A DNA stretch of 64,000 bases from Pseudoalteromonas sp. MM1 (GCF_030296835.1 NZ_AP027922.1:3534001-3598000); one strand, 5' to 3'; shown: positions 46,341 to 55,474, numbered from the stretch's first letter. A program made the numbers and translations. Notes: generated by a model from the sequence alone, not told the origin.

Positions 46341-46376
46341 TTAATACAAGCGCCCAGGGAACCACTGGATAGCCAT
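46341..46376 (-). pseudogene. Stranded original 5' end of ylqF
   Basis: On the minus strand, AGGAG (46387-46383) and, six bases on, ATG at 46376 open a frame reading MAIQWFPG, then RLY and a stop at 46341. The first eight codons are a normal YlqF N-terminus, and the frame breaks at the attachment site. This is the native ylqF start and ribosome-binding site, now separated by 20 kb from the body of the gene. Confidence 0.85.
46352..46367. repeat. Right attachment site of the genomic island (attR)
   Basis: GCCCAGGGAACCACTG, identical to 26281-26296. Left of it is island DNA, right of it chromosomal DNA. Confidence 0.85.
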
Positions 46377-46467
46377 TTTTAACTCCTAACATATAATTTG
46401 TCGCTATTTTAACTGGCAATTCATTTAATTGCGCTATACTGGCGAAAATTTTTTCAGATTAGATATT

Positions 46468-47004
46468 ATGGCTCTTAAATCTACCATTATTAAAGCGCAA
46501 TTATCGCTAAGCGATATGGACCGCCACGTGTACCAAGATTTTAATTTAACGTTGGCGCAGCACCCTTCTGAAACCGAGCAACGCTTGATGATTCGCTTAT
46601 TAGCCTATGCACTAAATAGTTGTGATGGTTTAGAATTTACCAAAGGCTTAAGCGCTGATGATGAGCCTGAGCTTTGGTATGTAAACTACAGTGAAGAAAT
46701 CGAGCTGTGGATTGAGCTAGGTCTGCCGGATGAAAAGCGCCTTAAAAAAGCCTGCAATAAATCTAAAAAAGTGGTGCTTTATACGTATGGCGAAAACAAC
46801 CAAGCTATTTGGTGGCAAAAACATCAACCTAAGTTGTACGATTTTAAAAACTTAAGCATTTTTAGCCTTGATTACGCCGCCACGCAGGCACTTGCCAATT
46901 TAGCTGATCGTAATATTAAGCTAACTATTACCATTCAAGATGGTGATGTGTGGATAAGTTCAGACACTGCAAATATCGAAGTAAAACCTCAGCAGCTTAT
47001 GTAA
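46468..47004 (+). CDS. yaeQ: YaeQ family protein
   Basis: The 178-residue protein has the YaeQ start MALKSTIIKAQLSLSDMDRHVY, followed by HPSETEQRLMIRLLAYAL and EIELWIELGLPDEKRLKKACNKS. YaeQ has a PD-(D/E)xK nuclease-like fold. Its cellular role is not settled, though it has been linked to RfaH-like transcription effects. An ATG 13 codons upstream is in frame, but the ATG at 46468 gives the family N-terminus. Before island insertion it was divergent from ylqF. Confidence 0.92.
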   Translation: MALKSTIIKAQLSLSDMDRHVYQDFNLTLAQHPSETEQRLMIRLLAYALNSCDGLEFTKGLSADDEPELWYVNYSEEIELWIELGLPDEKRLKKACNKSKKVVLYTYGENNQAIWWQKHQPKLYDFKNLSIFSLDYAATQALANLADRNIKLTITIQDGDVWISSDTANIEVKPQQLM

Positions 47005-47023
47005 ACATTTTAGGTAAGAGCGT

Positions 47024-47623
47024 ATGAAAATAAACCACGTTGTTGTATTACATGGCCTTTATATGTCGGGCTTTGTTATGCGCCCGCTTTGTTCTCGTTT
47101 AGAGCAATCGGGCGTAAAGGTATTAAACTTAACTTACAATACGCTTGACCCTAACCTAGAAACTATTTTTAAACAAATTGATGAGTTTATTGGTGATGAA
47201 CCCTCTGCGCTTGTATGTCACTCTATGGGTGGGCTAATTGCGCGTGCCTATTTAGAGGCAAGCTCTAAAGCAAGTAAACACGTTACCAAAGTGATTACTT
47301 TAGGCACTCCGCATCAGGGCAGTCATATTGCACAAAAAATGAAACAAAAGGGATTTGAAACATTTTTAAAAAATAGCGTCGAATTTTTACTCACTAAAAA
47401 TGGTAATTGGCCTTTTAAAGCAAAGCTTTATAGCATAGCGGGCGACCTACCTATTGGCTTAATGCCGTTAATTGTAAAAGGCAGCCAATCAGACGGTACT
47501 GTACTACTTGATGAGACCAAACTTAAAGGTATGGCTGAGCACAAAGTTTTTCATTTAAGTCATACCAGTATGATTTACTCCCGTCAGGTACTTGATTATA
47601 TTATTAAGTGCTTGGATGAATAA
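47024..47623 (+). CDS. Alpha/beta hydrolase, lipase-like
   Basis: The 199-residue protein has an alpha/beta hydrolase fold: the oxyanion-type start VVVLHGLYMSGFVMRPL, the nucleophile elbow CHSMGG with S67, then GTPHQGSHIA and a late HLSHTSMIYS that may hold the catalytic histidine. This arrangement is seen in lipase/PGAP1-like esterases. No signal peptide is present, so it is probably cytosolic. It follows yaeQ by 19 bp and is likely cotranscribed. Confidence 0.85.
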   Translation: MKINHVVVLHGLYMSGFVMRPLCSRLEQSGVKVLNLTYNTLDPNLETIFKQIDEFIGDEPSALVCHSMGGLIARAYLEASSKASKHVTKVITLGTPHQGSHIAQKMKQKGFETFLKNSVEFLLTKNGNWPFKAKLYSIAGDLPIGLMPLIVKGSQSDGTVLLDETKLKGMAEHKVFHLSHTSMIYSRQVLDYIIKCLDE

Positions 47624-47625
47624 GC

Positions 47626-47841
47626 TTAGTCTTCTGCTGCTGCCGCTATTTTATAACTAATTAAAAATACAATGCCCAGAATAAGCGGGATTGGTGCAGC
47701 AATATAACCAAACGTATCTGAGTTGGCTATGCTTGCCCCCGCTAAATGCGCCACCAGCCCCAATACAAAGGCGATAACAGCTATACCTACCACTATTAAC
47801 TCTGCTTTATTTTGTTTTACTGTTTTTGCATCCATAACCAC
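47626..47841 (-). CDS. Small two-helix membrane protein
   Basis: The 71-residue protein has two hydrophobic helices (about 14-32 and 45-65) with a short loop. The N-terminus MVMDAKTVKQNKAEL is cytoplasmic-like. The frame could start at the first or third codon. I do not recognise the family. It is convergent with the hydrolase gene. Upstream at 47907 a CRP/FNR-type palindrome suggests regulation by oxygen or carbon status. Confidence 0.65.
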   Translation of the reverse strand: MVMDAKTVKQNKAELIVVGIAVIAFVLGLVAHLAGASIANSDTFGYIAAPIPLILGIVFLISYKIAAAAED

Positions 47842-48181
47842 TCTCCAATAAATTTAAGATATTTATTTTGCTTGAGTGAATTATGCGCTACAGCCACAAG
47901 CATTTACTGATTTAGATCAATACATCGAATAGCCAATGTTCAACCTTGTGCAAAACTTGTTTTAGATCATAATTTATCCATGTTTTGCCTTTATTTTATT
48001 GTTAAGGGGTAGAATTTTAATAAATTCAACCCATCTATATTATATGCGTGATTTATTGTGCTTTACGTTGTTAATAGTTAAAACCTATTGCACTGACTGG
48101 TTTAAACGATTTTACTAATTAAAAGCATCGAGCAATAATGATCATCAGTTCATAAATAAACGGTTCATCAAGGAGCAAGGT
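47842..48181. other. Divergent regulatory region between the small membrane gene and dps
   Basis: About 340 bp. It contains CTGATTTAGATCAA (47907-47920), matching the FNR/EtrA consensus TTGATnnnnATCAA at all but the first base, and a weaker TTGTTTTAGATCAT near 47958. AAGGAGCAAGGT precedes the dps ATG. No OxyR site could be recognised by eye. Confidence 0.45.
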
Positions 48182-48655
48182 ATGTCACAGGTAAATGCAA
48201 TTGGTTTAAACAGCGCTAAAAGCGAAGACATTGTTAAGTCACTCAATACATTATTGAGCAGCTACCAAATTCAATACATGAATGCGCGCGGTTTTCATTG
48301 GAATATTAAAGGCCGTAACTTTTTTGAATTACACATTAAATTTGAAGAGATTTACAATCTTCTGCTTGAAAAAGTAGATGAAATTGCCGAACGTATTTTA
48401 ACATTAGATGGCGCGCCACTGCATGCGTTCTCTGATTACTTAGAAGTAAGTGAAATTAAAGAAGCTAAAAACATTAGCGATGGCACGGCAGCCGTAGAAA
48501 ACCTGTTAGCTGGCTACAGCACACTAATCAAAATGCAACGTGAAGTACTTACTCAAGCAGGTGATGCAGATGATGAAGGTACAGCGTCTTTAATGGGTGA
48601 TTATATTTCAGAGCAAGAAAAGCTAGTATGGATGTTAAAAGCGTACTTAGACTAG
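48182..48655 (+). CDS. dps: Dps/ferritin-like DNA-protection protein
   Basis: The 157-residue four-helix protein has Dps ferroxidase residues in RGFHWNIKG, then HIKFEEIYNLLLEKVDEIAERIL, with conserved His, Asp and Glu. Dps forms dodecamers that oxidise and store iron with peroxide and shield DNA in stationary phase. AAGGAG lies before the ATG. It is monocistronic, ending in a strong terminator at 48752. Confidence 0.93.
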   Translation: MSQVNAIGLNSAKSEDIVKSLNTLLSSYQIQYMNARGFHWNIKGRNFFELHIKFEEIYNLLLEKVDEIAERILTLDGAPLHAFSDYLEVSEIKEAKNISDGTAAVENLLAGYSTLIKMQREVLTQAGDADDEGTASLMGDYISEQEKLVWMLKAYLD

Positions 48656-48751
48656 GCCAAAAAAAAGCCCTCAAAAGGCGAGGGCTACAAATAGGGAGAA
48701 TCGTAAATTTCTTTGCGATTCGGGTTATATATTAGCCACACCTGTTAACTA

Positions 48752-48785
48752 AACAACGCCACTGTTACCAGTGGCGTTGTTTTTG
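48752..48785 (+). terminator. Terminator after dps
   Basis: AACAACGCCACTG-ttac-CAGTGGCGTTGTTTTT is a 13-base-pair stem with a T tail, about 100 bp after dps. A weaker stem at 48664-48688 (AGCCCTC/GAGGGCT) precedes it. Confidence 0.85.
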
Positions 48786-48841
48786 GTTTAAGCGGAGCAT
48801 AAACATTTAAATATGTTAACTCTTGCTATTGAGCCCAAATA

Positions 48842-48871
48842 AAAAGCCCCAGTAGTTGCTGGGGCTTATTG
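48842..48871 (-). terminator. Terminator after the TonB-dependent receptor gene
   Basis: On the minus strand AAGCCCCAG and CTGGGGCTT form a stem followed by TTTATTT. It lies about 35 bp beyond the receptor's stop codon. Confidence 0.82.
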
Positions 48872-48903
48872 CTATTTTACATGCCGTGTTACGACACTAT
48901 TGG

Positions 48904-51846
48904 TTAGAACTTGCTTCTAAAGCCTACATAAAACGTTTGACCAATAGGGTCGTACGTACCTGCATCGGTTTCAGTACCTGTGCTTGACCCACTCACACCT
49001 GAGAGTATGCGCGGAGGCTCTTTATCAAATAAGTTGTTAGCACCTGCATACAGCTCCATTGAGTCGCTAATATGATAGCTCGCTTGTACATCATGATAGG
49101 TTACTGAGCCAATACCCACGCCGCCAGCTGGAATACCAAAACCACTTAAGAATTGATCATCAAAGTCAGCAGCACCTATGTAGGTCATGCTCCAGTTAAA
49201 ATCAAAGTCATCAAGCTTATAGCCTAAGTTCCAGTTAGCTTTGTGCTCAGATGCGCCAATTTCACCTGCAAACTCATCTTTATCCGCACCCGGTAACGGA
49301 ATGGTGTAACCGTCAATCAAGTAAGTGTATGCAAGGCGAGTTCTAAATGCGCCAGGGCCAATATCGGCAGAGTAAGTTAGTGTTAAATCAACACCTTCAG
49401 TTCCTAAACCACCACTGTTTGATACACCACTGTCGATAAACTCAAGTGAACCTGCACTATTATTACCTGAAGGGCCGCTACGACGAGTTATAAAGCTACA
49501 GAAGCTATCGTCACCACCGCCGTAACATTGATCTAAAATAAATTGGCGCGGTGTAGATACGATTGCATCTGTGATTTCTATGTCAAAGTAATCCAAGGTA
49601 ACGTCAAGGCCCGAGATTAATTCCTCTGGAGTAAATACTACACCCACGGTCACAGAGTCGCCCACTTCTTCTTTTAGATCTGGGTTACCGCGGTTAAAGC
49701 CACTAATACCCTGTAAATCTGACTGGTTAAGTGTAAACTCACCGTTTGATGCAATATTATTTGCAACACCCACATCGGCACGACACGCATCACCTACAGC
49801 GCCACCGCCACTATTTGTCACACCTAAACATGGATCGTTTAAACCGCTTGGGAATGTTTGCGAAGGTGGTGAAAATAACTCATCAATATTAGGCGCACGT
49901 GTAGAGCGGGCACGGGTAGCACGAAGACGTAAACTATCCATTACTTCCCAATCCACACCTACGTTCCAGCTTTCTGTGTTACCCACTGTTGAGTAGTCAG
50001 ATAAACGTACCGCTGCATTCATTGTTACTGCATCTAGCACTGGAATATTAGCCTCAATATAATATTCAGTTACATCAAAAGAGCCTTCAGTTGCAGGAAT
50101 TGCATTACCTGCATTTAAACCCGCTTGCTGTAGGGCATCAAATTCACTACGAGAGAACTCTTCGCGGTATTCAAAACCAGCTGCAATACCCACCATACCC
50201 GCAGGCAACTCAAATAAATCACCTGAGACGTTACCACCAATAATTTCTTGCTCTACCGATGTTGAAAGCGTGCTTGGTGCACTTACAAAATCAATAGCAC
50301 CTTGCGATAGTGAGTTAAATCCGTAAATGTTCACTGGCGCACAATTAAAACCACGCGCTGTTGCATCAATACAAATCGCTTCGTCGGTAATACCATCACC
50401 ATCTAAATCTTGGCTATCAATTACCGCTTCTAAACCCTGGCGAAAGCTTTGTACATTAACTAAGCCACCAGAAACTTGCGACTCTTTTGTTTTACCATAT
50501 ACATAGTAGGTATCGTAAAACCAGCTGTCGTTAATCTCACCCTGAAAGCCCACAGCTAAACGGAATGTATCACGCTCTGCACGGGCACCACGGTTACCTA
50601 CATCACTTAAACGTTTAGCAAAAAAGATGTCTCTAGCACCATCACCATCAGTATCTGTTGCTGCATTGTAGATATCATCTGGTACAAAGGCATTTCTGAG
50701 CATTTCGCCATTTACGTCAAACTCAATTGGCACGCGGCCATTGGCATAAATGTCATCTGAGGCAAACGGAAAAGGCTCTAACTCTGAAATAGTGGTACTA
50801 GATGCATACGTCCCTTCAAAAAAGAAGCTGTGTTTATCTGTTAGCTCGTAACTACCATTTGAGGCAAATAAGTAGCGCTCTGTTGGTATAGCAATGGTAC
50901 GTACGCCGCTTCGGTTAAAGCCGTTGGCATCTATACCGTCACCGCCATTGGTACTAAACGAGTCTTGTAAGTTGTTGTTTGGATCGTAAGTAAAGCGTGT
51001 ATCGCCTGCATCAAAACGCCCTTGTGGAGGAAATGATGAGAAAAACGGGTTCACTGCTTCAAAAATAGACCCTGGATTTGCCGCCGGATCGTCTTCAAAA
51101 TAAATACCTGAAAATTGGTCTACTGCAGAGCGCTCACGGTCGCGTGAAAACACAGCGCCCTGATCTGAGTAGCCTAAGTGGAACATGGCTTGACCTTTGC
51201 CATCACCCGTAGTTAAACCTGAGGTAAAAGAAAACTGACGCGATTCATCATCGCCTTCACTTGATTCGCCGTATTGGCCTTCAAACTCTACGCCTTCAAA
51301 GTCATCTTTTAATACAAAGTTAACTACACCTGCAACCGCATCAGAGCCATATACTGATGATGCACCACCGGTCATAATTTCCACACGCTCAATAAATTGG
51401 CTAGGAATGGTATTTAAATCAACAGCCGAACTACCTGGTACACCCGATACGTAGCGGCGACCATTAACAAGTACTAAAGTACGATTTGAGCCTAAGTTAC
51501 GCAAATCAACTGTAGCTACACCCGCGCTTGCCGTTGAAAAGTTAGAGTTAGTTCGGCTAATTGCCGGAGAACCAAATGCTGGGTTTTCTAGCAGTAGGTT
51601 TTGGATATTTAAAGAGCCTGATGCATCAATTGCCTCGCCACTTACAACCTGTATAGGTGCAGATGACATCGCCTCGGCTGAACGAATACGAGAGCCAGTT
51701 ACTTGCACGCGCTCTATTTTTTCGAGCTCGTCTTCTTCTGCTGCTATACCTTGAAAAGAAAAGCCAGCTAGCACTGTCGCACTTAGCGCTAAAGATAAAG
51801 AAGATCGTTTAAATGTACGACTACCTGAGTTATTTATTTTTTTCAT
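48904..51846 (-). CDS. TonB-dependent outer-membrane receptor
   Basis: The 980-residue receptor has a signal peptide (to about GIAAEE, residue 37), a TonB-box-like ERVQVTGSRIR, a plug domain (about 55-180; PIQVVSGEAIDASG, VLVNGRRYVSG, TGGASSVYGSDAVAGVVNFVLKD) and a beta barrel ending in the aromatic FYVGFRSKF. The lengthy plug style is that of the Alteromonadales/Xanthomonas carbohydrate-or-peptide receptor group rather than siderophore receptors. The substrate is unknown; no catabolic genes adjoin. It is divergent from the LytTR regulator, which may control it. Confidence 0.93.
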   Translation of the reverse strand: MKKINNSGSRTFKRSSLSLALSATVLAGFSFQGIAAEEDELEKIERVQVTGSRIRSAEAMSSAPIQVVSGEAIDASGSLNIQNLLLENPAFGSPAISRTNSNFSTASAGVATVDLRNLGSNRTLVLVNGRRYVSGVPGSSAVDLNTIPSQFIERVEIMTGGASSVYGSDAVAGVVNFVLKDDFEGVEFEGQYGESSEGDDESRQFSFTSGLTTGDGKGQAMFHLGYSDQGAVFSRDRERSAVDQFSGIYFEDDPAANPGSIFEAVNPFFSSFPPQGRFDAGDTRFTYDPNNNLQDSFSTNGGDGIDANGFNRSGVRTIAIPTERYLFASNGSYELTDKHSFFFEGTYASSTTISELEPFPFASDDIYANGRVPIEFDVNGEMLRNAFVPDDIYNAATDTDGDGARDIFFAKRLSDVGNRGARAERDTFRLAVGFQGEINDSWFYDTYYVYGKTKESQVSGGLVNVQSFRQGLEAVIDSQDLDGDGITDEAICIDATARGFNCAPVNIYGFNSLSQGAIDFVSAPSTLSTSVEQEIIGGNVSGDLFELPAGMVGIAAGFEYREEFSRSEFDALQQAGLNAGNAIPATEGSFDVTEYYIEANIPVLDAVTMNAAVRLSDYSTVGNTESWNVGVDWEVMDSLRLRATRARSTRAPNIDELFSPPSQTFPSGLNDPCLGVTNSGGGAVGDACRADVGVANNIASNGEFTLNQSDLQGISGFNRGNPDLKEEVGDSVTVGVVFTPEELISGLDVTLDYFDIEITDAIVSTPRQFILDQCYGGGDDSFCSFITRRSGPSGNNSAGSLEFIDSGVSNSGGLGTEGVDLTLTYSADIGPGAFRTRLAYTYLIDGYTIPLPGADKDEFAGEIGASEHKANWNLGYKLDDFDFNWSMTYIGAADFDDQFLSGFGIPAGGVGIGSVTYHDVQASYHISDSMELYAGANNLFDKEPPRILSGVSGSSTGTETDAGTYDPIGQTFYVGFRSKF

Positions 51847-52088
51847 ACTATAATGTCCCTGAATTGTTATTTTTGTAACTAGCTAGTTACAAACAATTAA
51901 ACATTAAGTGGAATAATTTTAAGACACTATGTGCATTATTTAACAGGCATTTAGTTTGGTACAAACAGCAGGATTTATGGGATGAAAGCATTTATCCCAA
52001 TTTGTTATAGATTTGATTGAATTTTTTTTAACATTTTTTATTAAATACACGGTCTTTATAACTACACACTTTAGAGATGGAATTTTTT

Positions 52089-52844
52089 ATGATTACTTAC
52101 TTTCATGCACTAATTAGAGTTGGCACGAGCAAATTTGCAACATTCTTAACTCAACAGGTACAAGCTCACCGTCATTTTGACTCACAAACGCAACTACCCG
52201 AGCAGCGTTTAGATCAAATAGATACTTCTCGTTTTAATGTGCTTTTTTACGAATTATCCAATTTAAATGATCCTACTCAAATAGTGCACTTAACTGAGCT
52301 GGCTAAAACAATGAAAGTAGTAGTGATTGCTAGATCGGCTGAGTTTGCTAATTTTGCGTTTGAAGTCGGCGCAGTCGATTTTTTAACGACCGATGTAACC
52401 ACTTCTAGGCTTGAAAAATGTTTCGAGAAGCTTATTCATTTATGCCCATTAGCCACACAAGCTGAACGCCTGTTTAAAACAGCACATGAAAACGAGCAAC
52501 CTATTGCTGCACACATTGTTGTTAAAGATGTAGGAAAAGTACGTTTAATAGACATTAACGATATTGTATGGATAAACGGTGCGGGTAATTATGTAGAGCT
52601 ACATTTTAATGGCAGCAGCGCCCCTGTTTTACATCGTGAAACCATGAAAAACATTGAACAACAGCTAGAGCCAGAAGGTTTTATACGTATTCACCGCTCC
52701 ACACTTGTCAGAAAACAAGCCATAACAGAGCTAATGCCAACAGACAGCGGCGACTATAAGGTTAAGCTTAAAAATAATATCTCGTTAAATTTATCAAGAA
52801 GGTACAAAAACTGCCTAGAGAGCATTATAAGCCCCGTAGCATAG
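52089..52844 (+). CDS. LytTR-family DNA-binding regulator with receiver-like N-terminus
   Basis: The protein has about 251 residues from ATG 52089 (GGA six bases upstream). An in-frame ATG at 52077 is an alternative. The C-terminal LytTR domain (about 145-250) shows the family pattern: VRLIDINDIVWINGAGNYVELH, EGFIRIHRSTLVRKQAI and the final NISLNLSRRYKNCLES. The N-terminal 120 residues look receiver-like in length but lack a recognisable phospho-acceptor Asp (FNVLFYELSNLND). It may therefore be phosphorylation-independent. No sensor kinase adjoins. It is transcribed away from the TonB receptor. Confidence 0.82.
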   Translation: MITYFHALIRVGTSKFATFLTQQVQAHRHFDSQTQLPEQRLDQIDTSRFNVLFYELSNLNDPTQIVHLTELAKTMKVVVIARSAEFANFAFEVGAVDFLTTDVTTSRLEKCFEKLIHLCPLATQAERLFKTAHENEQPIAAHIVVKDVGKVRLIDINDIVWINGAGNYVELHFNGSSAPVLHRETMKNIEQQLEPEGFIRIHRSTLVRKQAITELMPTDSGDYKVKLKNNISLNLSRRYKNCLESIISPVA

Positions 52845-52861
52845 GGGCTTGTGATGACTAT

Positions 52862-53260
52862 TTACCAATAGGTTTTGATGTATTCATCGTCTGGGTGTTG
52901 ATGCAGGTAATTTTCTGAGTCTTTATAAAAGTTAACTTCAATATCACTGTTTTTCCAGACTCTCTCAAACATGTTTTTAGCGATAATATTTGCATACAAG
53001 TAATCTACGCGTTCGTAGCCACGCTCTTTTACGCTGGCAAAGTACGCCTCTAACGAGTCCATGCTATCTACTGTTATTAACTCAAACTCTTCTAAGTTAA
53101 CTACAACAAACTTTACTGCGCCTTTGGGGTGCATGCTTAATTCGTTAACCACACCATTAGTTAGTAAAGTAATTCCTTCATTATTAAAACTGCCAAATAG
53201 CTTTAAATACATGGTGGGTGGCTGAGAGCAAATCTGAAACTCTCCGTGTGCTCCAAACAT
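52862..53260 (-). CDS. Uncharacterised 132-residue protein
   Basis: I do not recognise this family. It is a soluble-looking mixed alpha/beta protein (LKLFGSFNNEGITLLTNGVV, FVVVNLEEFELITVDSMDSL), acidic, with no signal or membrane segment. The first half has a STAS-like flavour (strand, then acidic residues before a helix), which is weak. It is convergent with the LytTR gene (17 bp) and starts 60 bp from the end of the oligopeptidase gene, in the same direction. Confidence 0.65.
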   Translation of the reverse strand: MFGAHGEFQICSQPPTMYLKLFGSFNNEGITLLTNGVVNELSMHPKGAVKFVVVNLEEFELITVDSMDSLEAYFASVKERGYERVDYLYANIIAKNMFERVWKNSDIEVNFYKDSENYLHQHPDDEYIKTYW

Positions 53261-53320
53261 AAATAACCTTTTATTTATCAGTGCTTCATTAAAGCTTAAT
53301 ACATTTTGCGTATTTTGCAG

Positions 53321-55396
53321 CTAATTTATTAGTGCAATAAAAAAGGCCATTTCGAGCGCTTTTTCCTCTAAACTTTTAAAGCGTCCTGATGCGCCACCAT
53401 GGCCAGCATCCATATCGGTTTTAAATACCAGTATATTGTTATCAGTTTTCAGTTCGCGCATTTTTGCTACCCACTTCATGGGCTCCCAATATTGTACTTG
53501 AGAATCGTGCAGGCCTGTGGTCACTAAAATATGCGGGTAGTCTTTGGCGCTGATATTATCGTACGGAGAGTACTTGGCTATAACGTCATAAAAGTGTTCA
53601 TCGTTTGGGTTGCCCCACTCATCGTACTCGTTAGTAGTCAGTGGAATACTTTCATCTAGCATGGTGGTTAACACATCTAAAAATGGCACATGACAGCCTA
53701 CACCCAAATAAAGCTCAGGCGCTTGGTTTAAAACAGCGCCCATTAATAAACCACCGGCACTGCCGCCAGAGGCAAATACTTTATTTTTATCACCGTAGCC
53801 TTGCTCAACAAGGGCTTTAGTAATATCAATAAAGTCGTTAAAGCTGTTTTGCTTATACTCTTTTTTACCTTGCTCGTACCAATGGCGTCCTAGCATTTCT
53901 GAGCCTCTAACGTGTGCAATAGCATACACAAAGCCGCGGTCTAGCAAGCTCAATGAGGTACTCGAAAAGCTCGGATCTATCGTGTAACCATATGCACCAT
54001 AGCCGTATTGAAACAGCGGGTTTGTGCCATTTTTAGTAAAGGTGTCTTTTCTATACACTAATGAAACAGGTACTTGCACGCCATCGCGTGCAGTCACGAA
54101 TAAGCGCTCAGAGGCATAAAGTGCACTATCAAACCCGCCCAGTACTTGCTGCTGTTTTAATAATGTTTTTTTGCCCGTGGCTAAATCAACATCGTACAAC
54201 GTTCCAGGCGTGGTTAGGCTTGAATAATAAATACGTACCGAACCCGCCTGTGGCTCGGGGTTCATCGCCACAGCGGCATAGTAACATGGGTCGCTAAATT
54301 CAAGCGCCATGCGCTCTTTAGCTTGGTTAATAACAACAAAGCGAGCTTGACCTTGCTCGCGCTCAGTTAATACTAAAAAGTCGTCAAATATTTCTACACC
54401 TTCAAGCAACACATGCTCACGGTGCGCGGTGTGCTCTTGCCACTGCGTTTTATCTGCAATCGTTTCACTTGTTGCCGTCATTAGTCTGAAATTTTTAGCT
54501 TGCCAGTTGGTTACTATGTAAAAAGTATCGCCGTGTTTATCTATATCAAACTCATGGCCTTCTTCGCGGGGTAGTAATGCGTTAAATTTTCCTTGCGGGT
54601 TATTAGCATCAAGCACCCACGTATCATTTGTTTCGGTGGTAGCTAAATCAATAATAATTAAGCTCTCATCACGGCTTTTCCCCAAGCCCATAAAAAAGCT
54701 TTTATCATGCTCTTCATACACCATTACATCTTGGCTTTGCGCTGTGCCTAACTCGTGCCTAAACACCTGAAAACCCAGTAACGTTTGTAGGTCTTTTTTA
54801 ACGTAAAATACGGTTTTATTGTCGTTTGCCCAAACAATTTGTCCTTCGGTATTTTCTAAAACATCGCTGAGCATTTCACCTGTTTGTAGGTTTTTAAAAT
54901 GTACACTGTAAATTCTACGCCCTTCGGTATCTTCGCTGTATGCCATTAATTGCTCACATGGGCTTAGCGCAACTTCACCTAATTCGTAAAACTCATGATT
55001 TTGGGCTAAAACATTTACATCAAGTAGTAACTGCTTGTTATCAGTGTTAATGCTCGTGCTTCTGTAATGGCGTGAATACTCATCATCACCACGTACCTCT
55101 GAGTGATACCAGTACTTGCCATCTTTTACCGGTACCGTGTTGTCATCTTTTACAATACGCCCTTTTAGTTCTTCAAAAATACTGTTTTGTAACGGTTTTA
55201 TCGCGGCTAGTTGATCATCGCAATATGCATTTTCGGCTGCTAAATGGGCGAGTATTTCTTTGTTTTCGCGCTCATCATCACGCATCCAGTAGTAGTTATC
55301 GGTGCGCGTTTTATAGTGCATAGTTAATTGATGGGGCTGCTTTTTAGCAACAGGGAAACGAGCTAATGATTGAGAAGAAAATTCACTTAATGACAC
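53321..55396 (-). CDS. ptrB: Oligopeptidase B-like serine peptidase (S9A)
   Basis: The protein belongs to the prolyl oligopeptidase family. The N-terminal beta-propeller begins at MHYKTRTDNYYWMRDDER. The hydrolase domain holds the nucleophile in GGSAGGLLMGA and the catalytic histidine in DAGHGGASGRF near the C-terminus. Oligopeptidase B cleaves short peptides after basic residues; HVRGSEMLGRHWYEQGK and YSPYDN are typical of the group. The start is uncertain: GTG at 55396 gives an N-terminus like other members, ATG at 55438 is also in frame, and the furthest ATG overlaps a hairpin. About 691 residues. Confidence 0.88.
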   Translation of the reverse strand: MSLSEFSSQSLARFPVAKKQPHQLTMHYKTRTDNYYWMRDDERENKEILAHLAAENAYCDDQLAAIKPLQNSIFEELKGRIVKDDNTVPVKDGKYWYHSEVRGDDEYSRHYRSTSINTDNKQLLLDVNVLAQNHEFYELGEVALSPCEQLMAYSEDTEGRRIYSVHFKNLQTGEMLSDVLENTEGQIVWANDNKTVFYVKKDLQTLLGFQVFRHELGTAQSQDVMVYEEHDKSFFMGLGKSRDESLIIIDLATTETNDTWVLDANNPQGKFNALLPREEGHEFDIDKHGDTFYIVTNWQAKNFRLMTATSETIADKTQWQEHTAHREHVLLEGVEIFDDFLVLTEREQGQARFVVINQAKERMALEFSDPCYYAAVAMNPEPQAGSVRIYYSSLTTPGTLYDVDLATGKKTLLKQQQVLGGFDSALYASERLFVTARDGVQVPVSLVYRKDTFTKNGTNPLFQYGYGAYGYTIDPSFSSTSLSLLDRGFVYAIAHVRGSEMLGRHWYEQGKKEYKQNSFNDFIDITKALVEQGYGDKNKVFASGGSAGGLLMGAVLNQAPELYLGVGCHVPFLDVLTTMLDESIPLTTNEYDEWGNPNDEHFYDVIAKYSPYDNISAKDYPHILVTTGLHDSQVQYWEPMKWVAKMRELKTDNNILVFKTDMDAGHGGASGRFKSLEEKALEMAFFIALIN

Positions 55397-55445
55397 AACA
55401 AAACCGTATAAAGAATAACAATGTAGGCAGTTTATCATAAAAATA

Positions 55446-55474
55446 AAAAAGCCCACTCATAGTGAGTGGGCTTG
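55446..55474. terminator. Hairpin between the oligopeptidase and the CBM-like gene
   Basis: AAAAAGCCCACTCA-tag-TGAGTGGGCTT. The minus-strand stem is followed by a T run, so it ends transcripts coming from 55558-56130. Confidence 0.78.

Larger units (their letters stand above)
26297..46351. mobile_element. Integrated genomic island (about 20 kb) carrying restriction and CBASS defence
   Basis: The segment between the two 16-bp repeats carries a P4-type integrase at its right end, AlpA, a RadC-like JAB protein, DUF2787, a second tyrosine recombinase, a YfjJ/Gp2-like protein and a traI remnant. Cargo is a type IC restriction system with an anticodon nuclease, an HTH-ATPase/STAS pair and a CBASS operon. 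The backbone resembles CP4-type cryptic elements (alpA, yfjJ, radC-like yfjY). No capsid, tail or conjugation apparatus is present, so mobilisation would need a helper. Confidence 0.9.
46164..46467. other. Integrase leader, attR and yaeQ leader
   Basis: About 300 bp. The left part holds the integrase promoter and an arm-type repeat. attR is at 46352-46367, followed by the stranded original start of ylqF and then the yaeQ leader. Each part is described in its own entry. Confidence 0.6.

Noticed and set aside
26297..46351. Prophage
   Set aside because: No capsid, tail, packaging or lysis genes were found; the content is that of a defence island with a P4/CP4-like backbone.
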